A DNA stretch of 64,000 bases from Rhodocyclaceae bacterium UBA1310 (GCA_002307175.1 DBTS01000034.1:44767-108766), one strand, 5' to 3'. Shown: positions 1 through 8,754, counted from the stretch's first letter. A program made the numbers and translations. The notes: generated by a model not told the origin, from the sequence alone.

Positions 1-1
1 G

Positions 2-397
2 TCGATCAACTCTGCTGGTTGCCTGCTTACCGCAAGCCGTGCTGGCGAGCTCTTTTTTACACGCAACTTTGAGGTTTCCTCGCGCAGTCTGGCAGCCTCG
101 CCTTCGGCGCGGCGCGATCAGTTTGATCGTCTGGTGCTTGAATTGCAGCGCTCGCTCGATGTGCTTGAACACCAGTATTCCTTTCTCTCGGTATCTACGC
201 TCTGGCTGGCGCCATTTGCGCAATGCGAGGAATTGCTGAGCATGCTGATCGAGAACTTATATGTCAGCGTCAAGGTCATCAATCTGGCCGAGATTTTCGA
301 TTGCAGCGATTGCCCGCTGCCGGAAGAGCCTGATCAGCAGGCGGCGCTGTTTCACGTGCTGGGGCTGGCCCTGCGTGAGGCGGAGGCGATGCCATGA
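2..397 (+). CDS. mshI: MshI-like pilus biogenesis protein, C-terminal part
   Basis: The reading frame is open from base 2 to a TGA at 395-397, so only the last 131 residues are present and the start lies before the window. The segment has the look of the end of a PilM/GspL-type actin-like protein (SRAGELFFTRNF near the start, then helical sequence ending LGLALREAEAMP). In MSHA-type pilus systems this protein sits at the cytoplasmic face of the inner membrane and pairs with a PilN-like partner. The next gene overlaps its stop by ATGA, which shows translational coupling. The identification rests mostly on gene order, because the diagnostic N-terminal part is missing. Confidence 0.6.
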   Translation, partial: SINSAGCLLTASRAGELFFTRNFEVSSRSLAASPSARRDQFDRLVLELQRSLDVLEHQYSFLSVSTLWLAPFAQCEELLSMLIENLYVSVKVINLAEIFDCSDCPLPEEPDQQAALFHVLGLALREAEAMP

Positions 398-1047
398 GGC
401 GCCACATCAATCTCGCCAATCCGGCGTTGCTGCCACCCAAACCGTTTTTCCAGTTCAACAGCATGATGCTGGCGCTAGGTGTGCTGTTTCTTGGGCTGTT
501 GCTGATTTCCCTGTATATCAATGCTGCGCTCCGCGATTATGTGAAGCAGGCAGATGGCATGCAAGCGGGGCTTACCGCGAAGCAGGGGCAGCTCGCGCAG
601 GAGGCGAAGAACAATCCCCAGCGCAAGGGCGACCCGAATGTGGCCGCCCAGTTGGAGGCCATCCAGGTGCAGAAGGGGCTTCTGCAGCGTATCGATCAGA
701 CGCTGCAAGGTGGGCAGCAGCCTGATGGTGTGCACATCAGTTCGGAATATCTGGTGGCGCTTGCCTCCCAGCCGCTAAAAGGGGTGTGGCTTACGGGCAT
801 CCGGATCAATGGCAATGGCGTTACCCTGGATGGGCAGGCCGCGCAGGCCGCGGCTATTCCGGCCGCCATCAAACAGATTGAAGGCTTATTGCCCTTCAAG
901 GGGCAGCACTTTGCGGCATTCGAGGTGGCACATGATCAGCAGACGCAGGCACAGACGCAAACCAATGGAAATGACGCGATGGCGCAGCCTGCGGATGTGT
1001 TGAGCTTCACGCTGTCGGCGACGGCTGCCAAGGAAGGCAACAAATGA
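394..1047 (+). CDS. PilN-like inner-membrane assembly protein (MSHA type)
   Basis: This 217-residue protein has a short basic cytoplasmic start (MRRHINLANPALLPPKP), one membrane segment at about residues 25-43, a helical segment to about 100 and a small alpha/beta domain after it. This is the layout of PilN/GspL-C type proteins, which join the cytoplasmic actin-like protein to the periplasmic PilO-like partner in type IV pilus alignment complexes. The start lies in an ATGA overlap with the gene before, and its stop overlaps the next start by 4 bases. It is placed as the second gene of the mshI-J-K-L series. The exact msh name is uncertain because naming varies between species. Confidence 0.65.
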   Translation: MRRHINLANPALLPPKPFFQFNSMMLALGVLFLGLLLISLYINAALRDYVKQADGMQAGLTAKQGQLAQEAKNNPQRKGDPNVAAQLEAIQVQKGLLQRIDQTLQGGQQPDGVHISSEYLVALASQPLKGVWLTGIRINGNGVTLDGQAAQAAAIPAAIKQIEGLLPFKGQHFAAFEVAHDQQTQAQTQTNGNDAMAQPADVLSFTLSATAAKEGNK

Positions 1048-1727
1048 AAAAGGCATGGTTGTATCTTGCAGACCGCTTCAATGCCTGCCAGCCGCGTGAG
1101 CGTGTAGCCCTGTTTTCAGCCCTTGCCGCCCTGCTGGTAGGGGGTTTTGTGCTGTTCGTCTTCAATCCTGCGTATGCCCGTTACCAGGCAGCGAAGATCT
1201 CCATGCAGGCAACCCAGGCGCAGCTCCGTGAAGTCGAAGCGGAACGCCTGGCTTTGCTGGTGGCCGCCAGCCAGGATCCGGATGCGCCGAAACGCAGCCA
1301 GATTGCTGCTGTGGAGAAGGATAACGCGGCAATGCGGCAGCGCATGCTGCAGGCCAACGAGGAACTGGTCAGTGCCCAGGAAATGACGGGCATCCTGCAG
1401 CAACTGATGGAAACACGCGGCGGGTTGGCGATGCTTTCGATGAAGACACTGCAGCCCGAAGACATGTTCGGCGATCCGAAGGCAAACGATAGCCGGGCGA
1501 GTCTGCCTGATGTCAATGGCGTGCCCATGAGCCTTTATCGGCATGGTCTGGAACTTACCGTGAGTGGCACGTATGCCGAGCTGGTGGCATATCTGCGGGT
1601 AGTGGAGGGTTTGCCGCGCAAGGTTCATGTGCAGGATGTGGCGATTCATACGAATGCCTACCCCGTCGCCGAGATGAAGATCAGTCTGTATACCCTGAGT
1701 CTGGAGCGCACATGGCTGAGCATGTAA
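1044..1727 (+). CDS. mshJ: MshJ, PilO-like pilus biogenesis protein
   Basis: The product has 227 residues, with a membrane helix at about 21-40 (VALFSALAALLVGGFVLFVF), a long coiled-coil stretch rich in Q, E and A to about 115, and a small periplasmic domain. This matches PilO/MshJ proteins, which form a periplasmic alignment complex with PilN-like partners. It starts inside an ATGA overlap with the preceding gene, and the following mshK start lies 16 bases before its stop, so the genes are tightly coupled. The assignment rests on topology and gene order more than on any single motif. Confidence 0.7.
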   Translation: MKKAWLYLADRFNACQPRERVALFSALAALLVGGFVLFVFNPAYARYQAAKISMQATQAQLREVEAERLALLVAASQDPDAPKRSQIAAVEKDNAAMRQRMLQANEELVSAQEMTGILQQLMETRGGLAMLSMKTLQPEDMFGDPKANDSRASLPDVNGVPMSLYRHGLELTVSGTYAELVAYLRVVEGLPRKVHVQDVAIHTNAYPVAEMKISLYTLSLERTWLSM

Positions 1728-2281
1728 GGATGGTCAGGATACGCGTCGTGTTGTTCGGTGCGCTGTTTGGTGCACTCTTCGGCGCACTTGTCGCCGTGCC
1801 GGCATGGGCTGCTGACGTCCCGCCTGTCACGGTGCCTGTTGTTGTGCCTCCCGGTGGGGCAGCACACTCAGCAAATGTGCTGCCGAAAACAGCGGTCAGT
1901 GTTGTTCGGCAGCCGGAGCCCGGCTTGCCCTACGACCCGCTGCGCCCGCCCGCCAGCTTGTTGAAACAGCACGAGGCGCCGGCAGAGGCAAAGGAGCCGC
2001 CCCTGCAGCTGGAATCGCTGCAGAGCACCGGTACACGGCGTGTGGCTGTGATCAGCGGGCAACGGGTGATGGTCGGCCAAAGTGTGCGTGAGTACCGTGT
2101 GCTGAGCCTCGACAATCGTCAGGCTGTTTTGCAAGGGCCTCAGGGGCGCCTTGTGTTATGGCTGGTGCCGGCCCTGCATGGGCAGAGTGCAGTGGCGAAA
2201 CCGGCGCAGACAGATGCAACAACAAAAGAATCAGCGGGCGTCAGTGAAAAGACTGCGCCTTCAATTGGAGAACGAAAATAA
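1712..2281 (+). CDS. mshK: MshK-like periplasmic pilus biogenesis protein
   Basis: This 189-residue protein has a signal peptide of about 33 residues (hydrophobic core LFGALFGALFGALVAVPAWA), a proline-rich linker, and a small domain at about 100-150 with GTRRVAVISGQRVMVGQSV. That domain resembles the small beta-rich domain of MshK and PilP-type proteins, which meet the secretin in the periplasm. Its stop shares one base with the ATG of mshL. The C-terminal 35 residues are low-complexity and probably disordered. The name is given by position between mshJ and mshL. Confidence 0.65.
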   Translation: MAEHVRMVRIRVVLFGALFGALFGALVAVPAWAADVPPVTVPVVVPPGGAAHSANVLPKTAVSVVRQPEPGLPYDPLRPPASLLKQHEAPAEAKEPPLQLESLQSTGTRRVAVISGQRVMVGQSVREYRVLSLDNRQAVLQGPQGRLVLWLVPALHGQSAVAKPAQTDATTKESAGVSEKTAPSIGERK

Positions 2282-4008
2282 TGGATAAACGCACAGCCGG
2301 CAGCATGCTTGTGCTGCCTTTTCTGGTGGCGGCATGTGCCTCTTCCCATGTTCCTTACAGTCAGCCACAGGATGCCATCCGCAAAGAGATGTCTACGGCC
2401 ACGTCGGCGGCGGAATCTGCCCCGGTGGCAGAAACGGGGGCACCCGCGCCAATCTATCCGTCCTTGCGTCTGAATGTTCCGGGGGAAGCCGAGCGGGTGC
2501 TGGAGCCGCGTTTTGATCTGGTGGTCAATGATGCGCCGATACGCCAGGTGTTGCTCGGTATGGTGGCGGAAACACGTTACTCCATGCTGCTGCCACCCGA
2601 TCTGGAAGGCAGTGTGACGGTCAGTCTCAAGAACGTGACGGTGCCTGATGCCATGTCGGTGCTCAGGCAGTTGTATGGCTACGAGTACCACATTGAGGGA
2701 AGCCGGGTGTTTGTTGATTCGCGTGCCATGCAGACACGAATCATGAGGATCAATTACCTCAATGCCCAGCGCAAGGGTACCTCCGACATCCGCGTGATTT
2801 CCGGTTCGGTGGGTGACTCCAACAATGGCAACAGCGGGTCGTCCGGTAACAGCAACAATAGCTCGGGGAGTTCCGGTACGACGCAGACCTCGTTTGCAGC
2901 GAGCAAGGTTTCCACAACTTCTGAGAGCGATTTCTGGGCCGATCTGGCGACTGCCGTGCAAACCATCGTTGGCGGGAAAGAAGGCCGCAGTGTGGTGGTG
3001 AGCCCGCAGAGCGGCGTGCTGGTGGTGCGTGCCACACCAACCGAGCTGGGCCAGGTGGAGCGCTTCCTGCAGGCGGCCCAGCTGTCGCTCGACAGGCAGG
3101 TGATCATTGAGGCGAAGATCGTTGAAGTGACCTTGTCAGCAAGCTTCCAATCCGGTATCAACTGGAGTGCCTTTGGTTCCGGCGTGGGCAACAACGGGCG
3201 TTTCTCGGTTGGGCAAGTGTCGCCGGGATCGACGATTTCGCGAGATGGTACGATGACGCTGTCACCGATCTCGGGCACGGCACAGAGCAGTCTGGCGAAC
3301 GCTTCCAGCGCAGCCGGGTCGATGTTCGGGATGATCCTGAGTACCGCCAACTTCACCGCCGTACTCAATATGCTTGAAGAGCAGGGGCGTGTGCATGTGC
3401 TCTCCAGCCCACGCATCGCGACGCTGAACAATCAGAAGGCTGTGCTCAAGGTGGGGACGGATGATTTCTTCCTGACCGATATCAGCACGAACGCTTCGAC
3501 CAATACCAACGGTTCCACTACGGTGACGCCGAAGCTCACGCTGCAGCCCTTCTTCTCCGGTATCCTGCTGGATGTGACGCCACAGATCGATGACATCGAC
3601 AAGATCACCCTGCATGTGCACCCGATGGTCAGCAAGGTCAGCTCTGTGACGCAGGACATTAACCTTGGTAGTCTCGGCGAATTCAAGTTGCCGCTGGCTT
3701 CCAGCGACGTCAGCGAGATGGATAGCGTGGTGCGTGCTCAGGATGGGCAAATGATCGCGCTAGGCGGCCTGATCCGGCAGTATTCCGATGTGTCGGATTC
3801 GCAATTGCCGGGCTTGGGTGATATCCCTCTGGTGGGCAATCTGTTCAAGCAGAAAAGCCGTGATTCCGAGCGCCGCGAACTGGTGATCCTGCTGCGCCCG
3901 ACAATCATCCAGTCTTCCTCAAGCTGGGCAGAGGATATCGGCGCCTCCAACACACGCATGAATCGTCTGCTTGACGACAAGGGTGGCCCGGGGAGTCGTC
4001 CACAATGA
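2281..4008 (+). CDS. mshL: MshL, outer-membrane secretin of MSHA pilus
   Basis: The 575-residue product is a secretin lipoprotein: the lipobox VAAC places the acylated cysteine at residue 19. A short N-domain follows (DAPIRQVLLGMVAETRYSM), then a Gly/Ser/Asn-rich linker near residues 178-200, then the secretin beta-domain. The C-terminal part carries typical secretin sequence such as QDGQMIALGGLIR, PGLGDIPLVGNLFK and RELVILLRPTII. Secretins form the gated ring through which pili pass the outer membrane. The gene is coupled to mshK and mshN by overlaps of 1 and 4 bases. This is the most secure member of the operon. Confidence 0.88.
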   Translation: MDKRTAGSMLVLPFLVAACASSHVPYSQPQDAIRKEMSTATSAAESAPVAETGAPAPIYPSLRLNVPGEAERVLEPRFDLVVNDAPIRQVLLGMVAETRYSMLLPPDLEGSVTVSLKNVTVPDAMSVLRQLYGYEYHIEGSRVFVDSRAMQTRIMRINYLNAQRKGTSDIRVISGSVGDSNNGNSGSSGNSNNSSGSSGTTQTSFAASKVSTTSESDFWADLATAVQTIVGGKEGRSVVVSPQSGVLVVRATPTELGQVERFLQAAQLSLDRQVIIEAKIVEVTLSASFQSGINWSAFGSGVGNNGRFSVGQVSPGSTISRDGTMTLSPISGTAQSSLANASSAAGSMFGMILSTANFTAVLNMLEEQGRVHVLSSPRIATLNNQKAVLKVGTDDFFLTDISTNASTNTNGSTTVTPKLTLQPFFSGILLDVTPQIDDIDKITLHVHPMVSKVSSVTQDINLGSLGEFKLPLASSDVSEMDSVVRAQDGQMIALGGLIRQYSDVSDSQLPGLGDIPLVGNLFKQKSRDSERRELVILLRPTIIQSSSSWAEDIGASNTRMNRLLDDKGGPGSRPQ

Positions 4009-4706
4009 AAGCTCATGTCTATTCCGGCCTGAAAAACCTGATACTGGTGGGGCTGCTGGGCACCGCCCTGGCGTGGGGGGCGGCTGCGCAGGCGGGAGCG
4101 CGTAAGCCGGTCCACACGGCACAGCATTCGCAATCTTCCGTGGCACCGCAGGATGCCTATACCCGCGCACTGGCTGCGCTGCGTGAAGGGCGGGTATCCG
4201 AGGCCCACGCACTGCTGCGGGAACGCTTGCGTGCGGCTCCGCAGGATATCGCGGCGAGCCGCCTGCTGGGCACACTGCTGATTGATGGCGGGCAGTTTGC
4301 CGAGGCTGCGTCTGTTCTGAGTGCGGCACAAACCCTGGCACCACAAAATCTCGATGTGGCGCAGGCGCTGGCTCGCCTGCAGGTGGATGCCGGCGAATCC
4401 GGCATGGCGCTGCAGACGCTGGAGATGAGTGCTTCGCATGCGCAGGCCGATGGCCAGTATCTGGCTTTCATGGCAATGCTGGCGAGTCGCCTTGGGCAGA
4501 ACGACCGGGCTCTCGATCTCTGGCAGCAGGCTGTGCATCTGAACCCGCAAGAGGGCGCATGGTGGCAGGCGCTTGCGCGTTTGCAGCAGGCAGCCGGCAA
4601 TCGTGACGGTGCGCGCGACAGCTACGGGCGGGCGCTGGCCACGGCAAGTCTGGATGATGCATCCCGGCGCGCCGTCAAAGCCGCGTTGCAGCAGTTGTCG
4701 CGCTGA
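4005..4706 (+). CDS. mshN: MshN-like tetratricopeptide protein
   Basis: This 233-residue protein has an N-terminal hydrophobic segment at about 10-30 that could anchor or export it, followed by helical repeats (EAHALLRERL, AEAASVLSAAQTLAPQNLDV, LDLWQQAVHLNPQEGAWW) typical of TPR proteins. TPR proteins at this place in MSHA operons are called MshN. The start overlaps mshL by 4 bases. It is the last gene of the operon here, because the next gene lies on the opposite strand. The mshM, mshE and mshG genes usually found nearby are absent from the window. Confidence 0.7.
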   Translation: MKAHVYSGLKNLILVGLLGTALAWGAAAQAGARKPVHTAQHSQSSVAPQDAYTRALAALREGRVSEAHALLRERLRAAPQDIAASRLLGTLLIDGGQFAEAASVLSAAQTLAPQNLDVAQALARLQVDAGESGMALQTLEMSASHAQADGQYLAFMAMLASRLGQNDRALDLWQQAVHLNPQEGAWWQALARLQQAAGNRDGARDSYGRALATASLDDASRRAVKAALQQLSR

Positions 4707-4742
4707 GATCCGGATGCTGCAGAAGCGCCAGTGCTGAATGCC

Positions 4743-5390
4743 TCAGCTCGCCAGGCGTGCGCCAAATCCGATGAAGAGCAGCCCTACCGCCGTGTTCAGG
4801 AATACCGAGATACGGCGGTTGCCCGACAGAGACTGGGCGAGGCGCACGCTCGCGCCCACCAAGGCAGCCAGATAGAGCATGCTCGCCGTTTCGACGATGC
4901 AGCCCAGGGCGAGAAAGCTCAAGCCCGGATAAGCGTAATTCGGGTCCACAAACTGCACGAAGAACGAAAGATAGAAAAAAATCGCCTTTGGGTTGAGCAG
5001 GCTGATCATAGTGGCTTTGCGCACCACGCAGAAAAAAGAGGTTTCTGCGACAGGCTTGAGCGAGGCTAGCAGGGATTGGCCGGCATTGCCCCGCAAGGAG
5101 CGGCGTGCATCAAGAAGAAGTTTGATCCCCAGAAAAGCCAGATAGGCCGCACCGCTCCAGCGCACCAGATGAAACAGAAGCGGGTGGGCGTGCAGAATGG
5201 AAGACGCCCCCGCCGCAGTGAGAATCATCAGAGCTGCGTCGCCGAGAAATATGCCCATGGCGCCTGCGTAGCCGAGGCGTGCACCGCCACGCGAGGAGAC
5301 TGCCAGTACGTACAGGGAGTTCGGGCCGGGCAGCAGAACGATGGCTATCGTTCCTGCAAGGAAAACGCCGAGATCGGTAATGCCAAACAT
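4743..5390 (-). CDS. LysE/RhtB-family amino-acid exporter, LeuE-like
   Basis: The product has 215 residues when started at MFGITDLGVF, which fits the 205-220 residues usual for the family; a longer upstream frame lacks family features. It has about six hydrophobic segments and the family motif PGPN at residues 21-24 (AIVLLPGPNSLYVLA). LysE/RhtB proteins export amino acids such as leucine, homoserine or threonine across the inner membrane. Sequence such as GDAALMILTAAGASSIL and LNPKAIFFYLSFFVQF resembles LeuE. The substrate is not proven. The gene converges on the msh operon with a 36-base gap. Confidence 0.82.
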   Translation of the reverse strand: MFGITDLGVFLAGTIAIVLLPGPNSLYVLAVSSRGGARLGYAGAMGIFLGDAALMILTAAGASSILHAHPLLFHLVRWSGAAYLAFLGIKLLLDARRSLRGNAGQSLLASLKPVAETSFFCVVRKATMISLLNPKAIFFYLSFFVQFVDPNYAYPGLSFLALGCIVETASMLYLAALVGASVRLAQSLSGNRRISVFLNTAVGLLFIGFGARLAS

Positions 5391-6176
5391 TCCGGAATCC
5401 TGCAAATCAAACGCGCAATTGCGCCACAATTGACAGTCTAGCGCAATCCGTTCAACAGGATATCGGCAGCATTTCGGGTTGATTTCATTCAATTCGGAGG
5501 ACTGGCGCGCCAATGTTGACCTCACGTGGCGCAGTTCCGTTCACACTCTACTGCCCTACGAAAAACGTTTGGCTTGCCGATCCCATCCCCAAAATCCCTG
5601 CCTGTGCCAACGAGGTTTTCCCGTCTCCAGCTGTAAGAGGGGTCGCAGATTTTCCAGAATCCCGAGGCCGTCGCTAAGTCCGGGATGTCTGAATGCCTCG
5701 TGGTGGGAGTGCTGGTCATCGACGGACAGGGAAGTCGCTTCGTTCCGTCTGGCGCTTCTTGGTATGCTTATGTAATTTTGATTGGCGCGTAATACGTGTT
5801 TTACGGGTGACGGAATTGCTGCCGGGATAGTGTAAGGATGGTGGAAGAATAGTGGAAATTGTAAAACTACGATTTTTATTATCTATAAAATTCAGGGAGA
5901 TGAAGGTCTTACGTTGATCGGAAGAAAGGCTCCGATGAGAAGGAAAAGTGTTCCGTCCATCGATGATGGGGGATATCGTAACGCCGCTATTGCTGTTGGC
6001 AAGGTAACATCAGCGCTTGCCGTTGGAGAACCTGACAAAATGGTTTCGGGATCGCCGTGCGTTCTCTTCTCGCCGGCCCGGATTCATGCCCTGGATTCAT
6101 TTTGCCAGATGCTTTTAACCTTAACGCTTTGCCACCTGCCAATTGAATTGTCGGTGGAAGGCAGAACGGAGGCTAC
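5391..6176. other. Intergenic region without a supported gene
   Basis: This stretch of about 790 bases separates the exporter gene from the small gene at 6177. Several short open frames cross it, but none has a convincing start, composition or known motif. The part near 5800-5900 is AT-rich and may hold promoters, but I see no clear consensus pair. Confidence 0.5.
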
Positions 6177-6476
6177 ATGAAAGATTTTTTCAGAAACCTG
6201 TTTGGCATTCGCCAGCGGCGCAAGGGTTTGCCAGTCACACCGCCGCCCAAGGTTGGGGCAAGTGTCATTCGTAATGGAGCACGCATCAAGATTGTGCAGC
6301 CCTGTGATTCCGAGCTGTGGGACTGGCTGCTGCTCATGGGGTGGCGCGTCAACCCTGTGCGCAATGATCGGCGCACCTATCTCAATCTCCCCAAGGAAAC
6401 CATCAACCGCCTGCGCATTGCCGACGCAGAGCAGCGAGGTCGTATTCTTGAGGAACTGTTGGAAATGGCGAAGTAA
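6177..6476 (+). CDS. Small hypothetical protein, 99 residues
   Basis: I do not recognise a family. The protein is basic at its start (MKDFFRNLFGIRQRRKGLP), has no signal peptide or membrane helix, and ends in an amphipathic helix (AEQRGRILEELLEMAK). The middle holds WDWLLLMGWRVNPVRNDRR, with three tryptophans. Coding is supported by regular composition and an AGGCTACATG context with purine-rich sequence before the ATG. It stands alone, and the next gene is convergent. A cytosolic regulatory or binding role is possible, but nothing in the sequence shows it. Confidence 0.6.
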   Translation: MKDFFRNLFGIRQRRKGLPVTPPPKVGASVIRNGARIKIVQPCDSELWDWLLLMGWRVNPVRNDRRTYLNLPKETINRLRIADAEQRGRILEELLEMAK

Positions 6477-6553
6477 GCTCTGCTCTGTGCCGGTGGCAAT
6501 TCTCATGCCGCCGTTTCCTGCACGATTTCACGAGTGCGGGTTTGAGGGATGCC

Positions 6554-7783
6554 TCAGGATTTTTTGCCCGCCGTTTCAAAAAAACCATCATCATAAGCCA
6601 GGCAGTATTCTTTCCAGTCGTGCAGTGTCTGCTCGCTGCATGCGGAGCTCAGTTCGAGAAGGCTCTTTTGCCACTTTCTGTGACTGGCGAAATCCATCAG
6701 TTCATCTGCATTGGCTGCACCGCGTCTTCCGCTGCTGCGCAAATGCGCCCAGGCTGTGATCCGTGCCATGTCTTGTATGAGCAGGGTATTGGCAGGCATG
6801 GCCCTGGGTTTGAGGTTGAGTCGCACGCGATCTTCCGAGGGTTGCAGGCTGCGCAGGATAAAAGATTTTTTCCCAATCTTTACGGCATTTAAAAATGCCA
6901 TTGGTATTGCCTGTGACTGCTTCTGGATCGTGATGATTCGCTCGGCCTGATTTCCCCATGCCGGTTGGGAGGCTTCGGTGTGTGGCGTGAGGGCGCTGGG
7001 GAGTGCCTCCTTGAGATCAAGCAGGTAGTTGCCGTCTGGCGAACCTTTGCCACGAACCAGGATGATATAGCGCTCAACCCCCAGACTTCCCGTGCCGGCA
7101 ATGCGGCGGGCCACATCCATAGGCTGAAAGAATTCCGGATTATCCTGCTTGCCGGCAAACTGCTCCAGGAATGTGAAGACCCGCTCACGCTGCTGCCTGG
7201 AGACGGGGAGTGCTTTATGTCCGTCCAACCTGATGTGGCGCTGTTTGCGTTGGATGTCCGTGCGCATTTCCAAAAATGCTGAACGCGTGCGTGTGCTCAC
7301 GGCATCGAGTAATTCACGGATGAGGCCATCTGCTGTATCGCGTTCAATCCAGCGAACCTTGCCTTCTGCGAGTGCATTAGCGTAGGCATCCAGACAGGCT
7401 TTTGCCAGCGGCGATCCGAATTTGGTGCTCTCCGGGCCGTCCGAGCGGGTGGCTACGAGAATGCTGGTCAGCAGTCGCAGCAGATCCCACGTGCACGGCG
7501 CCAGAGCCGTTTCATCGAAATCGTTCTGATCGAAGTAGGCGAGCCGGTTATCACCCTTGTAACTGCCAAAATTCTCCAGATGCAGGTCGCCGCACAGCCA
7601 GGCGGGTGGTGCCGCTGTCAGTGCCTCGGCTTGTGGCAGCCGCTCGTAAAAGAGATGGCAGGTACCGCGCAGAAAGCTGAACGGATTGGCCCGCATGTTG
7701 CGGTATTTCAATGCCAGTCGCTCGGCATCGCGGCCGGCATTGAAAGTGCGAATTACTTCAGGGATATCAATCATGGCGATCAT
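6554..7783 (-). CDS. DUF2252 family protein
   Basis: The 409-residue protein matches the DUF2252 pattern: RANPFSFLRGTCHLFYERL near residues 31-49, CGDLHLENFGSYKG at 64-77 and DQNDFDET at 85-92. These motifs resemble those of aminoglycoside phosphotransferase and protein-kinase-like folds, where GDLH and the D of DFD act in catalysis, so a phosphotransferase activity is plausible but unproven. There is no signal peptide. A second in-frame ATG lies three codons later, and neither start has a strong ribosome binding site. It is monocistronic. Confidence 0.85.
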   Translation of the reverse strand: MIAMIDIPEVIRTFNAGRDAERLALKYRNMRANPFSFLRGTCHLFYERLPQAEALTAAPPAWLCGDLHLENFGSYKGDNRLAYFDQNDFDETALAPCTWDLLRLLTSILVATRSDGPESTKFGSPLAKACLDAYANALAEGKVRWIERDTADGLIRELLDAVSTRTRSAFLEMRTDIQRKQRHIRLDGHKALPVSRQQRERVFTFLEQFAGKQDNPEFFQPMDVARRIAGTGSLGVERYIILVRGKGSPDGNYLLDLKEALPSALTPHTEASQPAWGNQAERIITIQKQSQAIPMAFLNAVKIGKKSFILRSLQPSEDRVRLNLKPRAMPANTLLIQDMARITAWAHLRSSGRRGAANADELMDFASHRKWQKSLLELSSACSEQTLHDWKEYCLAYDDGFFETAGKKS

Positions 7784-8010
7784 GGTGGGATTGATTGTGC
7801 GCGGTTTATTTCTTCTGTGTGCGAAAAACAGATCTTGATTGCATAAGCATATCGGATTTCGTGTGGATTTTCTGCCCTGGGGTGCCGCTGCCGCGGTATT
7901 GAAACATTTGTGGCTGTAGGGATTCTTGCTTTTTGGCCGGCTGGCTGCAGCTTATAGGTAGATTAAGCGGGGTTATTAAAGTCACCTTATTCGGATAACA
8001 AAAACTCCGA
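7784..8010. other. Spacer between DUF2252 gene and first 63-residue gene
   Basis: No gene is supported here. It would contain the promoter of the DUF2252 gene on the minus strand. Together with the leader of the next gene, the gene-free stretch runs to base 8100. Confidence 0.4.
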
Positions 8011-8040
8011 TTGGTTTTTTACCTGGCAGACACATACGAT
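8011..8040 (+). promoter_or_regulatory. Promoter of first 63-residue gene
   Basis: A TTGGTT box at 8011-8016 and a TACGAT box at 8035-8040 are 18 bases apart. The same layout, with TTGGTC and TAGCAT, precedes the second copy at 8452-8481. Sequence around the boxes is also conserved (ACTCCGATTGG against ACTCGAATTGG, and TATCAAGCA after the -10 box). Confidence 0.55.
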
Positions 8041-8100
8041 ACATATCAAGCAATCGGGACAAAACAGTCCCTTTCAACCAGACACAGAGAGGCAAAAATC

Positions 8101-8292
8101 ATGGTACCGACCTTTGGATTGTTTGATATCGAACTGACCCGCAAGGCCTATGTCAGCGCTGAAGATCAGGAACGCGCTGGCTACCTGTCAGAAGTTGGTG
8201 GCAACAGCACCCAGTTCGGCGTTGGCCGCGTCAGCGAAAGCGAATCCCGCGCCCGTGCCCGCCTTGAAGAAGTTTCGCTGTTCCGCTTCTGA
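8101..8292 (+). CDS. 63-residue protein of unknown function, copy 1
   Basis: The ATG at 8101 follows AGAGAGGCAAAAATC, a usable ribosome binding site, and gives the same 63-residue length as the second copy. I do not recognise the family. The protein has no signal peptide, membrane helix or cysteine. Its N-terminal half is MVPTFGLFDIELTRKAY followed by an acidic DQERAGYLSEV stretch; its C-terminal half, with VGRVSESESRARARLEE, is strongly charged and helical, and it ends in SLFRF. It is 51 of 63 residues identical to the downstream copy. It has its own promoter and terminator, so it is a single-gene unit. Confidence 0.75.
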   Translation: MVPTFGLFDIELTRKAYVSAEDQERAGYLSEVGGNSTQFGVGRVSESESRARARLEEVSLFRF

Positions 8293-8314
8293 GCGGTTGC
8301 GTCTTCTTCGCCAG

Positions 8315-8339
8315 AAAGCCCGCCGTGTGCGGGCTTTTT
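8315..8339 (+). terminator. Terminator of first 63-residue gene
   Basis: AAAGCCCGC and GCGGGCTTT form a perfect 9-bp stem around a 5-base loop, followed by a T run. It lies 22 bases after the stop codon. Confidence 0.88.
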
Positions 8340-8451
8340 GTTGGGCGATGACCAGACACCCGCCCCTTCGTACAGTGTGTCGCCGGCTCTGTTTATAAGT
8401 GAATCAGTCAAAATTATTAAACGTAGTTTATTTTTTCAGCAATAACTCGAA

Positions 8452-8481
8452 TTGGTCTTTACGCCTGGATGCGCATAGCAT
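8452..8481 (+). promoter_or_regulatory. Promoter of second 63-residue gene
   Basis: TTGGTC at 8452-8457 and TAGCAT at 8476-8481 are 18 bases apart. The pair matches in place and spacing the one before copy 1, which is the main evidence that it is functional. Confidence 0.55.
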
Positions 8482-8545
8482 TCGTATCAAGCATTCCATT
8501 TGAGTGCATCAATCTAATAAAACACATAAAGAAAAGAGGCAGATC

Positions 8546-8737
8546 ATGGCACCGACCTTTGGCTTGTTTGATATCGAACTGACCCGTAAATCCTATTTGA
8601 GCGCTGACGATCAGGAACGTGCAGGTTACCTCTCCGAGGTTGCCCGCAGCAGCACCCAGTTTGGTGTCGGCCGTGTCAGCGAAAGTGAAGCCCGTGCCCG
8701 CTCGCGCGTGGAAGAAGCCTCCCTGTATCGCTTCTGA
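8546..8737 (+). CDS. 63-residue protein of unknown function, copy 2
   Basis: The ATG at 8546 follows AAAGAAAAGAGGCAGATC and makes the protein the same length as copy 1; the frame is open further upstream but that part is not conserved. Twelve substitutions separate the two, nearly all conservative, such as E21 to D, V18 to L and F61 to Y. The blocks PTFGLFDIELTRK, DQERAGYLSEV, STQFGVGRVSESE and the ending R-F are invariant. This pattern indicates selection on the protein. No function can be named. The independent transcription unit ends in a terminator almost identical to that of copy 1. Confidence 0.78.
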   Translation: MAPTFGLFDIELTRKSYLSADDQERAGYLSEVARSSTQFGVGRVSESEARARSRVEEASLYRF

Positions 8738-8754
8738 GTCTCACCTCCCCCTGG

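Noticed and set aside
2140..2961. Long minus-strand frame of 273 codons opposite mshK and mshL
   Set aside because: It is antisense to two well-supported genes, and its His/Arg-rich composition is typical of shadow frames in GC-rich DNA.
5479..5775. Plus-strand frame of 98 codons after the exporter gene
   Set aside because: No motif, no ribosome binding site and random composition.
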